NCBI GenBank assembly: GCA_963724135.1
Contig: CAVRTA010000006.1
Location: forward strand, 62,001 to 126,000
Direction: 5' to 3'
Source: DATLGB01 sp963724135
GTDB taxonomy: Bacteria > Actinomycetota > Thermoleophilia > Solirubrobacterales > Solirubrobacteraceae
DNA length: 64,000 nucleotides
Shown here: piece after piece, positions 35,960 through 46,942 of the stretch
How positions within the stretch are numbered: the first letter of the stretch is position 1
Layout: every line of letters starts with the position of its first letter
Made by a program: the position numbers and the translations under genes
Notes under the pieces: generated by a model
What the model saw: the letters and a program-made list of their open reading frames with translations, nothing else
The model's database searches: none
What the model was told of the DNA's origin: nothing

Positions 35960-37492
35960 CTATTTGGTGAACGACGTGCGCCAGGAGGCGGCGCGCCAGG
36001 AGGCGGCCTGCGGGTCGATCGCGCCGTCCTCGGTGAGCGAGCAGTCGCAGCGCCAGCTCGCGGCCGCCCAGCCCGGCCCCTCATCGTCGAGGCGCCAGCT
36101 CGCGGCACGCCAGCTCGCCGCGGTGTAGTCGATCGCCCCCGTGGCCGGGTCCAGGTACTGGTTGAGCGGCCAGGATTGTGTCACCGCGGCGGCGTCCGGG
36201 CTCGCGTCGACGGCCCTGTCGACGCGGATCTGGTAGCCCCTGCCGCTCACCTTGCGCGCGGTCTCGACCAGCGCGGCCTTGACCTGGTCCGGCGTCCAGT
36301 CCGGATGGGCCTCGATCAGCAGCGCGGCTGCGCCAGACACGACCGCGGTCGACATCGAGGTGCCGCCGGCGCGGAAGTAGTGGCGGCCGACCACGCAGTC
36401 CGGGCACTTCTCCTCGAACACGCTGTCGGGCGCGAGGGTGGAGACGATCCGCGATCCCGGCGCCAGCACCTCGGGCTTGGCGACGCCCGTCTGCGTATCG
36501 CCGCTCGAGGACCACGGAGCCTCCATGTCGTCCTCGTCGGTGTCGGTGCCGACGTCGTCGGTGGCTCCGACCGTGATCACGTAGGGGTCGTTGCCGGGTG
36601 CGTGCGGGACGGCGTTGCTCGTCGCGCCGTCGTTGCCGGCGGCGGCGACCACGACCAGGCCCTGGAGCCAGGCCGCCTCGGCCGCAGCGGCCAGGGGGTC
36701 CGTCTTCGGGGACTCGGCGACAGCAGAGGCGAACGAGAGGTTGAGCACGCGGATCCCGAGCTCGTCGGCGTGGTCGACGACGAACTGGATGCCGTAGATC
36801 GCGTCGAGCGTGCTCGCCCGGCCCTCGTCGTCGGAGATCTTGACCGAGATCAGCTTGGCGTCCGGAGCGACGCCCATGAAGGTGCGCTTGCGGGGGGCGT
36901 GACGGCGGTTGGTGCCGTCGCCACCGATGATCCCCGCGATGTGCGTGCCGTGGCCGTAGCCGTCGTCGCTGGTCTCGGTGCGCGGATTGACGATCGCCGA
37001 CGCAGCGACGCGCGAGCGGCGGTTGTAGCGCGAGACCTGGAACTCGGGCAGGTCGCCGGCAATGCCTGTGTCCACCACTGCGACCCCGACGCGTCGCCCG
37101 GTGAGCCCTTCGCCGTCCTCCCACAGCTTGGCGGCGCCGATCGCCTTCGTGAAGGCGTTGTCGAGCTCGTGCTTGCGCGCCGCGATCGGGGCGGCGAAGG
37201 AGACCGAGACGACGCCCATCGCCGCCCGCAGGCGGTTTGCCGACGCGGGCGTCATGCGTGCGCCCACGCCGTCGATGAGATGGAGGTCGCGCGTGGCCTT
37301 CCCGCCGGCGGCGCGGACGATCGCGAGGCGGTCGTTCACCGGGAGCGAGGGAGCGAAGCGCACGATCACGTCGGCCCTGGCCGGCTGCGCCGTCCGGACC
37401 GCGTCCGCGCCCTTGCTGCGGGTCGGGAGGACGCTGGCCAGCAGCGCCGTCGCGACCAGCACCGCGATCACGACCAGCGTCTGCGTACGCAT
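35960..37492 (-). CDS. Secreted subtilisin-like (S8) protease with AASWR-repeat tail
   Basis: The protein has about 510 residues: signal peptide (TLVVIAVLVATALLASVLP), I9 prodomain (about 35-95), and peptidase domain with Asp in VAVVDTGIAGD, His in GYGHGTHIAGI, the oxyanion Asn in AAAGNDGATS and Ser in AGGTSMSTAVVSGAAA. The last 55 residues hold five AASWR units in two doublets and a singlet, separated by acidic and Cys-containing linkers. ATG 37492 follows AGGGG; the ATG eight codons earlier lacks a site. It probably acts extracellularly. Confidence 0.93.
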   Translation of the reverse strand: MRTQTLVVIAVLVATALLASVLPTRSKGADAVRTAQPARADVIVRFAPSLPVNDRLAIVRAAGGKATRDLHLIDGVGARMTPASANRLRAAMGVVSVSFAAPIAARKHELDNAFTKAIGAAKLWEDGEGLTGRRVGVAVVDTGIAGDLPEFQVSRYNRRSRVAASAIVNPRTETSDDGYGHGTHIAGIIGGDGTNRRHAPRKRTFMGVAPDAKLISVKISDDEGRASTLDAIYGIQFVVDHADELGIRVLNLSFASAVAESPKTDPLAAAAEAAWLQGLVVVAAAGNDGATSNAVPHAPGNDPYVITVGATDDVGTDTDEDDMEAPWSSSGDTQTGVAKPEVLAPGSRIVSTLAPDSVFEEKCPDCVVGRHYFRAGGTSMSTAVVSGAAALLIEAHPDWTPDQVKAALVETARKVSGRGYQIRVDRAVDASPDAAAVTQSWPLNQYLDPATGAIDYTAASWRAASWRLDDEGPGWAAASWRCDCSLTEDGAIDPQAASWRAASWRTSFTK

Positions 37493-37558
37493 CCCTTGAC
37501 CCCTGCCTACCTGCACTCACTGCCTCCTTGCGCGAGCTCGTGTGGTGCAGCTGGAGGT

Positions 37559-39562
37559 CTAACCCGCCGATGAGACCTCGCTGCCCGCTGGATTCTGCTC
37601 CATCGCGACAGGCTTTTCGCCCTCATTGGACGGATGTACGTCCGTGTTCAGGTGAAGACCCCAGTCGGGCGGCGCGATCGCCGCTGCGCCGTTCACGACC
37701 CGCGGGCAGAACTGCGTGCCGGCGTGCGCCGACAACTCCGCGAGAGCGCGCTCGAGCGGGAGCGGACCGCGCCACGGGCGCGGGCTGAGCATGGCGTCGA
37801 GCGCCTCGGCGACGGCCAACAGGCGGGCCAGCAGCGGAATGTCCTCGCCCGCGAGCCCGTCCGGGTAGCCGCTGCCGTCCCAGCGCTCGTGGTGGCTGCG
37901 GACCATCTGCTTGACCGCAACCGGCAACTCGAGCTCACCGACGATGCGCGCGGCCAGCTCGGCGTGGGTGCGGACCTCCTCGCGTTCGAGCGGATCGAGC
38001 CGCCCCACCTTGAGCAGGACGGCGTCACGGACACCCGCGCGGCCGATGTCCCGTAGCGCGCTGCCAAGGACCAGCGCCTGCTTGTCGGTCTCGCCGCAGC
38101 CCAGCTCGTCGGCGAGGCGCAGCGCGACGCTGGTGACCCGCTCGGTGGCACCCGACGCGTACGGATCCTTGTCCTCGAGCGCCCGGGCAAGTGTCGTGAT
38201 CGTGCGCAGGTAGCCGCGCTGCATGCGGCCGATCAGCGCCAGCGCGTCCTCGAGGTCGCTCTGCGCGCGGCGCAGCTGCATGCCACCGCGGTCCTCCGAG
38301 CGGCGACCGCCGAACGAGCTCATCGCGGCAACGATGCGACTGCCGGCGACCGAGGCGGCGGGCAGCGGCTGCTCGGGCGCATCGGGCTCGACCGGTACGG
38401 CGAGGCTGGCGCGCGCGGCGGGCGAGATCGCCAGGCGCACGCGGTCGCGCCCGGCGGCCTTGGCGTCATACAGCGCCTCGTCGGCGGCGGACAGCAGCGC
38501 GTCCACCGACTCACCGTGATCGGGGTAGACGGCGATGCCCGCGCTGAAGCTGACGCGCACGTCCGGAGCCTCGCGGAACTCGATCGCCTTGAGGTTGGCC
38601 TGCGCGCTCTCGAGGAGATCGAGGGCGAGGTCGGCGTCGGTGCCCGGCAGCACGACGCAGAACTCCTCGCCGCCGAAGCGCCCCGCGGCCCCGTAGCGCG
38701 ACGCCACCGCGGCCAGCTCGTCGGCGACCGCCCGGATGGCTCGGTCCCCGGCGAGGTGCCCGCAGCGCGAGTTGATCGAGCGCAGGTGGTCGAGGTCGAT
38801 CATCGCCACGGTCACCCGGGGCACCGTGTCGATCTGGTCGGCGAGCTCCTTGCGGATGCGCTCGGAGTGGTAGAGGCCGGTCTTGGGATCGGTGTCGGCG
38901 CGGTGGCGGAGCATCGGGACCCACAGGGCGCGGTAGAGAAGCCCGACCGGCCCGAGCGCGAGCAGCGCCCACGTCGGATCGGCCATCCACAACACGGCGA
39001 TCACCGTGCCGGTGAGGCCGACGCCGATGCTCAGGGGAAGGCCGTCGGTGATCTGGCGCAGCGTCCCGCGCAGCGGCTGCTCGCCGGCGAGCGCGATCGC
39101 GACGACGATCAGCGCGTGATTCGCGACGGCTGCGGCGATCGCCGCGGTGGCCAGCGCGAGCACGTCCGCACTGGCGCCGACGATCCCGACCAGTACGCCC
39201 ACGCAGGTGTAGTTGGCGATGTTGAAAACGGTCTTGTAGCGGGCGACCTCCTGGCGGCGGAAGTCGAGCCCGAAGCAGGCAGCGGCGAGGATCGGCGCCG
39301 CCCATGACGGCAGCAGCAGGCAGCCCCACACGAGCGCCGCGTAGCTCGGCTGCAGCGCGTAGTGGCCGGGGGCAAGGCTCTCGAACGCCTTGCCGGCCAC
39401 GCACAGCGCACCGATGAGCGCGAGCACGCCGAGCTGGGCGCTGGGCTGGTCCACGAACGCATCGGCCAGACCCACGGCCGCGAACGCGGCCACGGCGACG
39501 CCAGCGATGTACCCTCGGGCAGAGCGCGGGAGATTGCGGAAGGTGTCGGCCTGGCCTCCCAC
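37559..39562 (-). CDS. Membrane GGDEF protein with degenerate HD-GYP domain
   Basis: The 667-residue protein has six or so N-terminal membrane helices (20-210), a diguanylate cyclase domain with active-site GGEEF (297-301), and a C-terminal HD-GYP-like domain (450-600). The cyclase lacks an RxxD inhibitory site. In HD-GYP, the conserved GHxxRV reads GATERV (471-476), HD reads RD (504-505) and a later Asp is Glu 586, while HHERWDGSGYPDGL (557-570) is kept. It probably makes c-di-GMP; the second domain may only bind it. Confidence 0.85.
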   Translation of the reverse strand: MGGQADTFRNLPRSARGYIAGVAVAAFAAVGLADAFVDQPSAQLGVLALIGALCVAGKAFESLAPGHYALQPSYAALVWGCLLLPSWAAPILAAACFGLDFRRQEVARYKTVFNIANYTCVGVLVGIVGASADVLALATAAIAAAVANHALIVVAIALAGEQPLRGTLRQITDGLPLSIGVGLTGTVIAVLWMADPTWALLALGPVGLLYRALWVPMLRHRADTDPKTGLYHSERIRKELADQIDTVPRVTVAMIDLDHLRSINSRCGHLAGDRAIRAVADELAAVASRYGAAGRFGGEEFCVVLPGTDADLALDLLESAQANLKAIEFREAPDVRVSFSAGIAVYPDHGESVDALLSAADEALYDAKAAGRDRVRLAISPAARASLAVPVEPDAPEQPLPAASVAGSRIVAAMSSFGGRRSEDRGGMQLRRAQSDLEDALALIGRMQRGYLRTITTLARALEDKDPYASGATERVTSVALRLADELGCGETDKQALVLGSALRDIGRAGVRDAVLLKVGRLDPLEREEVRTHAELAARIVGELELPVAVKQMVRSHHERWDGSGYPDGLAGEDIPLLARLLAVAEALDAMLSPRPWRGPLPLERALAELSAHAGTQFCPRVVNGAAAIAPPDWGLHLNTDVHPSNEGEKPVAMEQNPAGSEVSSAG

Positions 39563-39654
39563 GTAGTACGAGTAGCGTCGGCCTTTGCGGCCGCGGGCTT
39601 GAGAGTCTGAGAGCGCCTTTTGGCCGCATGGTGCGCGAAATGACGGCCGGACCC

Positions 39655-39660
39655 TAGGGT
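39655..39660 (+). promoter_or_regulatory. Probable -10 box (TAGGGT) of the epimerase gene
   Basis: TAGGGT ends six bases before ATG 39667 with no ribosome-binding site between, matching the leaderless pattern seen elsewhere in the window. The gap to the divergent GGDEF gene is 104 bp and also holds a GGCCG/CGGCC stem near 39622-39652. Confidence 0.4.
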
Positions 39661-39666
39661 GGGCCC

Positions 39667-40557
39667 ATGCGGGTGACGGTGACGGGTGCGACGGGTCTGA
39701 TCGGGGCGCGGCTCGTCCGGGCGCTCGCGGATCGCGGCGACAAGGTCACGGTGCTCAGCCGCCGCGCCGAGGCCGAGGTCGACGGCGCGCGCGTGGTGCA
39801 GTGGGCCGAGCCGACCGGCGAGGCCGCGCCGGCCGCCGCCCTCGACGACCGCGACGCGGTCGTCCACCTCGCCGGGGAGCCGGTCGCCCAGCGCTGGAGC
39901 GCGGCCGTGAAGCAGCGCATCCGCGAGTCGCGCGAGGCCGGTACGCGCAACCTCGTCGCCGGGATGCGCGCCGCCGCCACGCCGCCGCGCGCGCTCGTCA
40001 GCGCCTCCGGGGTCGGCTACTACGGTCCCCGCGGCGACGAGCGCCTCGACGAGGAGTCGGCACCCGGCGACGACTTCCTCGCGGGCGTGTGCGTGGCCTG
40101 GGAGCGCGAGGCCCAGGCGGCCGACGCGCGCGTCGTCAACGTCCGCACGGGCGTCGTGCTCGCCGCCGAGGGCGGCGCGCTCGCGAAGATGCTGCCGTTC
40201 TTCAAGCTGGGCATCGGTGGCCCGGTGGCCGGTGGCCGCCAGTACATGCCCTGGATCCACGTGGACGACCTGATCGGCATGTACCTCGCGGCGCTCGACG
40301 GTGAGAACTGGTCGGGGCCCGTCAACGCGACAGCACCCGAGCCGGTCACCAACAGGGAGTTCTCGCGCACGCTTGGCCGCGTCCTGCGCCGGCCGGCGTT
40401 CGCGCCGGTGCCGAAGCTGGCGATCCGGACGCTCTACGGCGAGATGGCGAACATCGTCGCCGAGGGTCAGCGCGCGGTGCCGCGGCGGCCGCTCGAGCTC
40501 GGCTACGCCTTCCGCCACACGGAGCTCGAGCCCGCGCTGCGCTCCGCCCTGAGCTAG
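39667..40557 (+). CDS. TIGR01777-type NAD-dependent epimerase/dehydratase
   Basis: The 296-residue SDR protein starts with the NAD motif VTVTGATGLIGARLVRAL. It continues with HLAGEPVAQRWSAAVKQRIRESRE, SASGVGYYG (the active-site Tyr region) and YMPWIHVDDLIG, which mark the TIGR01777 (SDR39U1/YfcH-like) group. The physiological reaction of the group is not known. Confidence 0.88.
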   Translation: MRVTVTGATGLIGARLVRALADRGDKVTVLSRRAEAEVDGARVVQWAEPTGEAAPAAALDDRDAVVHLAGEPVAQRWSAAVKQRIRESREAGTRNLVAGMRAAATPPRALVSASGVGYYGPRGDERLDEESAPGDDFLAGVCVAWEREAQAADARVVNVRTGVVLAAEGGALAKMLPFFKLGIGGPVAGGRQYMPWIHVDDLIGMYLAALDGENWSGPVNATAPEPVTNREFSRTLGRVLRRPAFAPVPKLAIRTLYGEMANIVAEGQRAVPRRPLELGYAFRHTELEPALRSALS

Positions 40558-40569
40558 TCTGCGCGATGT

Positions 40570-41217
40570 ATGAGCGAGTCATACAAGCCGGTGTGGGGCC
40601 CGCCGCCGGAGGACCGGCGGTCCGCGAGGGCGTCGCGGCGCCGGATCGCGTTCATCGCCGCGGTCTGCGCGGTCGCCGTGGCGGCGTTCGTGGCGCTGGC
40701 CGTGCCCGCTTTCAATCAGGACGCCGGCGAGAAGCGCCGCGCCGCCGCTGCCGCACAGGCGCGACTGGAGGCCGCTGAGCGCGCGCGGCTGATCGGCGAG
40801 GGCAAGCCGGTGCGCGCCCGGGGCCCGGCGGGCGCCGCGCGTCCCGCCCTCGTGGCCGCGGCCGAGATCGCGATCACCGCCGACGCCCGGCGCCGCATCG
40901 CCGCCGGGGAGATCAAGGGAGAGGTCAAGGGAACCCGGTGCCGGCCCTTCCCCTATACGACCACGCGTGCCGCCCAGGAGAGCGATCTCTCGATCAGGCG
41001 CAACCGCTACCAGTGCACCGCCTACTCGGACCGCTTCGCGCTCTCAGAGCTCGAGGGCCGTCAGCGGACCGGCCTGTTCGGGACCCCGTACTGGCTGATC
41101 GCCGAGTACGCGACCGGCCGCCTCACCTTCTGCCGGATCAGCCCGAAGGCCGGCGAGGGCGGGAAGGTGCTCGTCGAGGTGCCGGTCGACCCGGCGTGCG
41201 GCGACCCGCTGCGCTAG
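40570..41217 (+). CDS. Single-span membrane protein of unknown function
   Basis: The 215 residues have a basic cytoplasmic start, one membrane helix (RIAFIAAVCAVAVAAFVALAVPAF), an Ala/Arg-rich coiled coil, and an outer domain with Cys pairs (GTRCRPFPYT, RYQCTAYSD, TFCRISPK, DPACGDP) likely forming disulfides. I do not recognise the family. ATG 40570 follows TAGTCT (40555-40560), whose TAG is the stop of the epimerase gene. It overlaps the convergent small gene by four bases. Confidence 0.7.
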   Translation: MSESYKPVWGPPPEDRRSARASRRRIAFIAAVCAVAVAAFVALAVPAFNQDAGEKRRAAAAAQARLEAAERARLIGEGKPVRARGPAGAARPALVAAAEIAITADARRRIAAGEIKGEVKGTRCRPFPYTTTRAAQESDLSIRRNRYQCTAYSDRFALSELEGRQRTGLFGTPYWLIAEYATGRLTFCRISPKAGEGGKVLVEVPVDPACGDPLR

Positions 41218-41524
41218 GGCTGCGGGTCGTCCTGCGTGGCCGCGGGCGCCGGGTCCTCGCGGGTGGTCGGCAGCGGGCGCTGGTCGGACTCGCCCTTGCG
41301 CTTGGTGCCCCACGGCCCGTGGGTCTTCCACATCGACTCGTCCTTGGCCGGCCACACCAGCCAGATGAGCACGCCGACGACGGTGAGGAGCAGGCCGAAC
41401 GCGAGTCCGGGACGCTCGCCGTAGCCCTTGCGCTGGGACAGGTACGCGGAGATGATCGCCGAGCCCAGCCACACGTACGTGAGGTACAGGGCCAGCGCGC
41501 CGATCTCGGCTGCGAAGACGAAGC

Positions 41525-41528
<4 letters not shown>
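41214..41528 (-). CDS. Small two-helix membrane protein at the end of the liv operon
   Basis: The 104-residue protein has two membrane helices (IGALALYLTYVWLGSAIISAYL; LAFGLLLTVVGVLIWLVWP) and a charged Pro-rich tail. Its ATG overlaps the livF stop (ATGA), so it is translated with the branched-chain amino-acid transporter and may be an accessory of it. No family is recognised. Confidence 0.7.
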
Positions 41529-42249
<721 letters not shown>

Positions 42250-42250
<1 letters not shown>

Positions 42251-43035
42251 CAGGTCGCCGCCCCCTTGCCCAGGTACGCCTCGATCACCTTGGGGTTCTC
42301 CCGCACCTCCTGCGGCGTGCCCTCGGCGATCTTCTCGCCGTGGTCGAGCACCGTGATCTCCTCCGAGACGCCCATGACGACCTTCATGTCGTGCTCGATC
42401 AGCAGGATCGTGAGCTCGCGCTCGTCGCGCATCTGGCGCATGAAGTCCGTCAGCTGCGCCGACTCCGCCGGGTTCATGCCCGCCGTCGGCTCGTCGAGCA
42501 GCAGCAGCTTGGGTTGCGCGGCCAGTGCGCGCGCGATCTCGACGCGGCGCTGTTCGCCGTAGGAGAGGTTGATGGCGGCGTTGTCGTGATGGTGCTCCTG
42601 GACGCCGACGTACGACAGCAGCTCGCGCGCGTTGGCGTCGGCGTCGCGCTCCTCGTGGCGCGTCCACGGCGGGCGGAAGATCGCGCCGATCGCGCCGGTG
42701 CGCATGTGCACGTGCCTTCCGACCATCACGTTCTCGACCGCGGTCATCGTCCCGAACAGCCGGATGTTCTGGAACGTCCGCGCCATGCCGGCCTTGGTGA
42801 TCTTGTCCGGGCGCCCGCGGGTCACGTCCTTGCCGTTGAAGACCACCTTGCCGAACGAGGGCTTGTAGAGCCCGGTGAGCATGTTGAAGAACGTCGTCTT
42901 GCCGGCGCCGTTGGGCCCGATGATGGAGACGATCCCGCCGTGCGGCACCCGGAAGGAGACGTCCTCGACCGCGACCAGGCCGCCGAAGATCTTCGTCAGC
43001 CCGTCCGTCTCGAGGATCGCGCCGTTGCCGGTCAC
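42250..43035 (-). CDS. livG: Branched-chain amino-acid ABC ATPase LivG
   Basis: The 261-residue ATPase has Walker A GPNGAGKTT, the LivG-type ARTFQNIRLFGTMTAVENVMVG, signature NLSYGEQRRVEIARAL, Walker B LLLLDEPTAGMNP and the LivG C-terminus NPKVIEAYLG. GTG 43035 overlaps the livM stop (GTGA). Confidence 0.95.
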
Positions 43036-44188
43036 GGCTGGCGCACCTCCACGACGGACTCGTCGCCGCCGATGTGCTCCGCGAGCTCGATCTCGTGCCG
43101 TCGCTCGGGCAGCAGCCCCTGCGGCCGCAGCACCATCATGATCACGAGCAGGAAGCCGAAGATCCCGAAGCCGAGCTGCGTGAGGTCGAAGTCGAGCCCG
43201 AAGGTCTGCGGCAGGCCGTTGAAGACGTCCGGGATGAAGTAGGTGTTGATGAAGGACAGCGTGATCGCGCCGAGGATCACCCCCCAGATCGAGCCGAGGC
43301 CGCCGAGGATGATCATGCCGAGCACGAAGATCGAGAACGAGAACTTGAACTGGTCCGCGTTGACCTGCTCGATGAAAGCCCCCAGGAATGAGCCCGCCAC
43401 GCCGCCCATCGCCGCGCCGATCGCGTAGGCGAGCAGCTTCACCTTCACGGTCGGGATGCCCATCGAGATCGCCGCGACCTCGTCCTCGCGCACCGCGATC
43501 CACGCCCTTCCGAGGCGCGAGTCGCGCAGACGCAGGTTGATGAAGATGACGATCAGGGCCAGGACGAGCGCGAGGTAGTACCAGGGTTTGAGATTGAGCG
43601 TGGTGAACGGTTCCAGCAACGGGAAGTCCGGGCGGTCGATCGGGTTGATCCCGCGCTTGCCGTTGGTGAGGTTGAAGGTGCCGAAGCCGAAGACGCCCTC
43701 GTCACCGTTCTCGGCGGCGCGGCCGATGATCTCGCCGAAGGCCAGCGTGACGATCGCGATGTAGTCACCGCGCAGGCGCAGAGTCGGGAAGCCGAGTATC
43801 GCGCCGAAGACACCGGCTATCAGCGCCGCCAGCGGGATGATGAGCAGGAAGTTGAGGTGGATGCCCGGCAGGTTCTGGGCGAACTCGTTGACGAAGATGT
43901 GGACGTTCGCGTCGGCGAAGTGACCGGACGCGAACCAGCCGATCGTGTAAGCGCCGAGCGCGAAGAAGGCGACGTAGCCGAGGTCGAGCAGGCCGGCGAA
44001 GCCGACCACGACGTTGAGGCCGAGCGCCATGACCATGTAGGCCAGCGCGTAGGTGGCGTCCTCGATGAACGCCGAGCCCTCGTCGAAGAACTGCGGCAGC
44101 GCGATCGCGCCCGCCAGGAGGACGACGGCCAGGACTATCTGGCCGTTGCGGGTGCGCAGCGGCGCCGTCGCGTTGCGCACCGCGGTGC

Positions 44189-44192
<4 letters not shown>
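43032..44192 (-). CDS. livM: Branched-chain amino-acid permease LivM
   Basis: The 386-residue permease has about nine membrane segments; GLNVVVGFAGLLDLGYVAFFALGAY and LRLRGDYIAIVTLAFGEI are LivM hallmarks, and RAWIAVREDEVAA is the ATPase-docking loop. ATG 44192 overlaps the livH stop (ATGA). Confidence 0.94.
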
Positions 44193-45247
<1,055 letters not shown>

Positions 45248-45254
45248 GAGACGT

Positions 45255-45307
45255 GAAGACTGCCCTGCGGCGGCGCCTTAGCGCGCCGCCGCAGGGCCGA
45301 TGTCTTC
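45255..45307 (-). terminator. Hairpin between livK and livH
   Basis: GAAGAC (45255-45260) pairs with GTCTTC (45302-45307), and between them CCCTGCGGCGGCG pairs with CGCCGCCGCAGGG around a short loop. No U-tract follows. It probably acts as a partial terminator or 3' stabiliser that raises binding-protein mRNA over the permease mRNA. Confidence 0.7.
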
Positions 45308-45319
45308 AGCTGGCGTCGA

Positions 45320-46606
45320 TCAGGAGGACTGCTCGATCGACTTGTTGAACACCAGCTTGCCGCCCTTGGCGAGGTAAGCGCCGTAGGTGGTAAGCGTCGT
45401 GTCGCCGTCGTCGTCGATCGAGTAGGACCCGAGCGGCGACTCGCGGTTCTCCGTCGCGAACACGCAGTCGATGACTGCCTGACGGCCGTCCGCGATGCTG
45501 CCCGGATCGATCGAGTCGCCCGACTCCTCGATGCAGTCGAGGATCAGCCTGGCGGCCTCGTAGCCGTAGATCGCATACGGATCGACCTCGTCCGCAGGCT
45601 CCCCGTACTCGGCCGAGAAGTCGTCATAGAACTTCTGGCCGGCCGGCGGGAGCTCGTCCGGTGACACCGTCGGAGCGGTGAGGAACGTCTTCGCCTGGAC
45701 CTCCGCGGGGATCTCCTTGGTGAAGTCCACCGTGGCCATGCCGTCCGGGCCGAACAGGTTGGCGTCCGGCAACGCGGCATTCAGGTCCTTGTAGAGCTGA
45801 GGGCCGTTGTTGTCGATGATGCCGCCGGTGAAGACGCAGTCAGCGCCCGAGTCGGCGATCTTGGCGGCCAGGGCGCGGTAGTTCGACGCCTTGCCGTCCC
45901 ACGAGTCCTCGCCCGCAACCTCCATGCCGGACTCCTCGACACCCGTCTTGGTGTTGGCCGCGACGCCCTTTCCGTACACCTCGTTGTCGTCGAGGATGTA
46001 GACGGAGGTGCAACCCTCGTCGCTCATGTACGCGCCCAGGGCAGCGCCCTGGATGGTGTCGATCGGGACCACGCGGGCGTAGTTGCGCTTGCCGGTCGGG
46101 TAGTACTTGTCCGGCTCGCCCGGCTCGGCGCCATCGCCCGACTTCGTCAGGCCGAGCGCCGTGTTCGACGGCGACACCTGAAGGAGGTTCGCCTCGTTGA
46201 GCGTCGGGATCGAGTTCGCCGACGCGCCCGAGTTGAACTCGCCGATGTAGGCGATCGCAGCGTCGTCCTGGGCGACCTTACGGGCGTTGGCCTTGGTCTG
46301 AGCGGCGTCCCACTGGCCCGCAGCGGCCGTGGCGTCGTCGAGCGACTCGTACTTGATGTCGAAGCCGCCGGCCTTGTTCTGACGCTCCTTGAGCGCCAGG
46401 CGAATGCCCTTGATTACGTCCTCGGACTGGGGGCGCGATGCGCCCTGGAGCGGAAGTGACGAGTACAGGTTCAGGGTGCCACCACCGCCATCAGTGCTGG
46501 TACCACCGCCGCCGCCGCCACCTTCGTCGTCGTCACCGCAGGCGGCGACCGTTCCTGCCAGGGCCACAATCAGGCAGCCCCATAGTGCAATCCAACGTCC
46601 TCGCAA
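45320..46606 (-). CDS. livK: Branched-chain amino-acid-binding lipoprotein (LivK type)
   Basis: The 428-residue type I periplasmic-binding protein has lipobox TVAAC at about residue 23, then a Gly/Asp-rich linker and the LivK fold (NLYSSLPLQGASRPQSEDVIKGIRLA, IGEFNSGASANSIPTLNEANLLQVSPSNT). The start TTG 46606 is supported by GAGGAGGG four bases upstream. It feeds LivHMGF; leucine-like substrates are assumed by homology. Confidence 0.92.
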   Translation of the reverse strand: MRGRWIALWGCLIVALAGTVAACGDDDEGGGGGGGTSTDGGGGTLNLYSSLPLQGASRPQSEDVIKGIRLALKERQNKAGGFDIKYESLDDATAAAGQWDAAQTKANARKVAQDDAAIAYIGEFNSGASANSIPTLNEANLLQVSPSNTALGLTKSGDGAEPGEPDKYYPTGKRNYARVVPIDTIQGAALGAYMSDEGCTSVYILDDNEVYGKGVAANTKTGVEESGMEVAGEDSWDGKASNYRALAAKIADSGADCVFTGGIIDNNGPQLYKDLNAALPDANLFGPDGMATVDFTKEIPAEVQAKTFLTAPTVSPDELPPAGQKFYDDFSAEYGEPADEVDPYAIYGYEAARLILDCIEESGDSIDPGSIADGRQAVIDCVFATENRESPLGSYSIDDDGDTTLTTYGAYLAKGGKLVFNKSIEQSS

Positions 46607-46666
46607 GGTCCCTCCTCAAGGGATGTGAGCCATTCCTGCGCGCACGAAGCCGTACGCGTTGCGGGC

Positions 46667-46696
46667 ATCCTAGTCAGCCGCTCCGCGGAAACGCAA
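46667..46696 (-). promoter_or_regulatory. Promoter of the liv operon
   Basis: On the minus strand TTGCGT (46691-46696) and TAGGAT (46667-46672) are 18 bp apart, a good sigma-70-type match 60 bp upstream of the livK TTG. This gene therefore has a true leader with a ribosome-binding site, unlike many others here. Confidence 0.5.
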
Positions 46697-46732
46697 CCGA
46701 GTGTCGTACCTCGGCGTTAGGCGCTCAAGCGC

Positions 46733-46930
46733 TCAGGTGTACGGGGCCGGGTCCGGCGCGGCCTCTTGGGGGTCCCGGTTGCCCGGCAGCAGGCCCGCGA
46801 CCACCTTGACCGTCGCGGCACCCAGCACCACCAGCAGGAACAGCATCCCGCCGTCGTGGCCCTTGGCTCCCAGGCTCCAGAGCACGACCCACAGGATCAG
46901 GCCGACGGCTGTCGAGATGACGACGATCAT
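46733..46930 (-). CDS. Small two-helix membrane protein after trpA
   Basis: The 65 residues form two membrane helices (VVISTAVGLILWVVLWSLGA; MLFLLVVLGAATVKVVAGLL) and a short Pro-rich tail. It follows trpA by 12 bp on the same strand. No family is recognised. Confidence 0.6.
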   Translation of the reverse strand: MIVVISTAVGLILWVVLWSLGAKGHDGGMLFLLVVLGAATVKVVAGLLPGNRDPQEAAPDPAPYT

Positions 46931-46942
46931 GCGGCGCGGACC

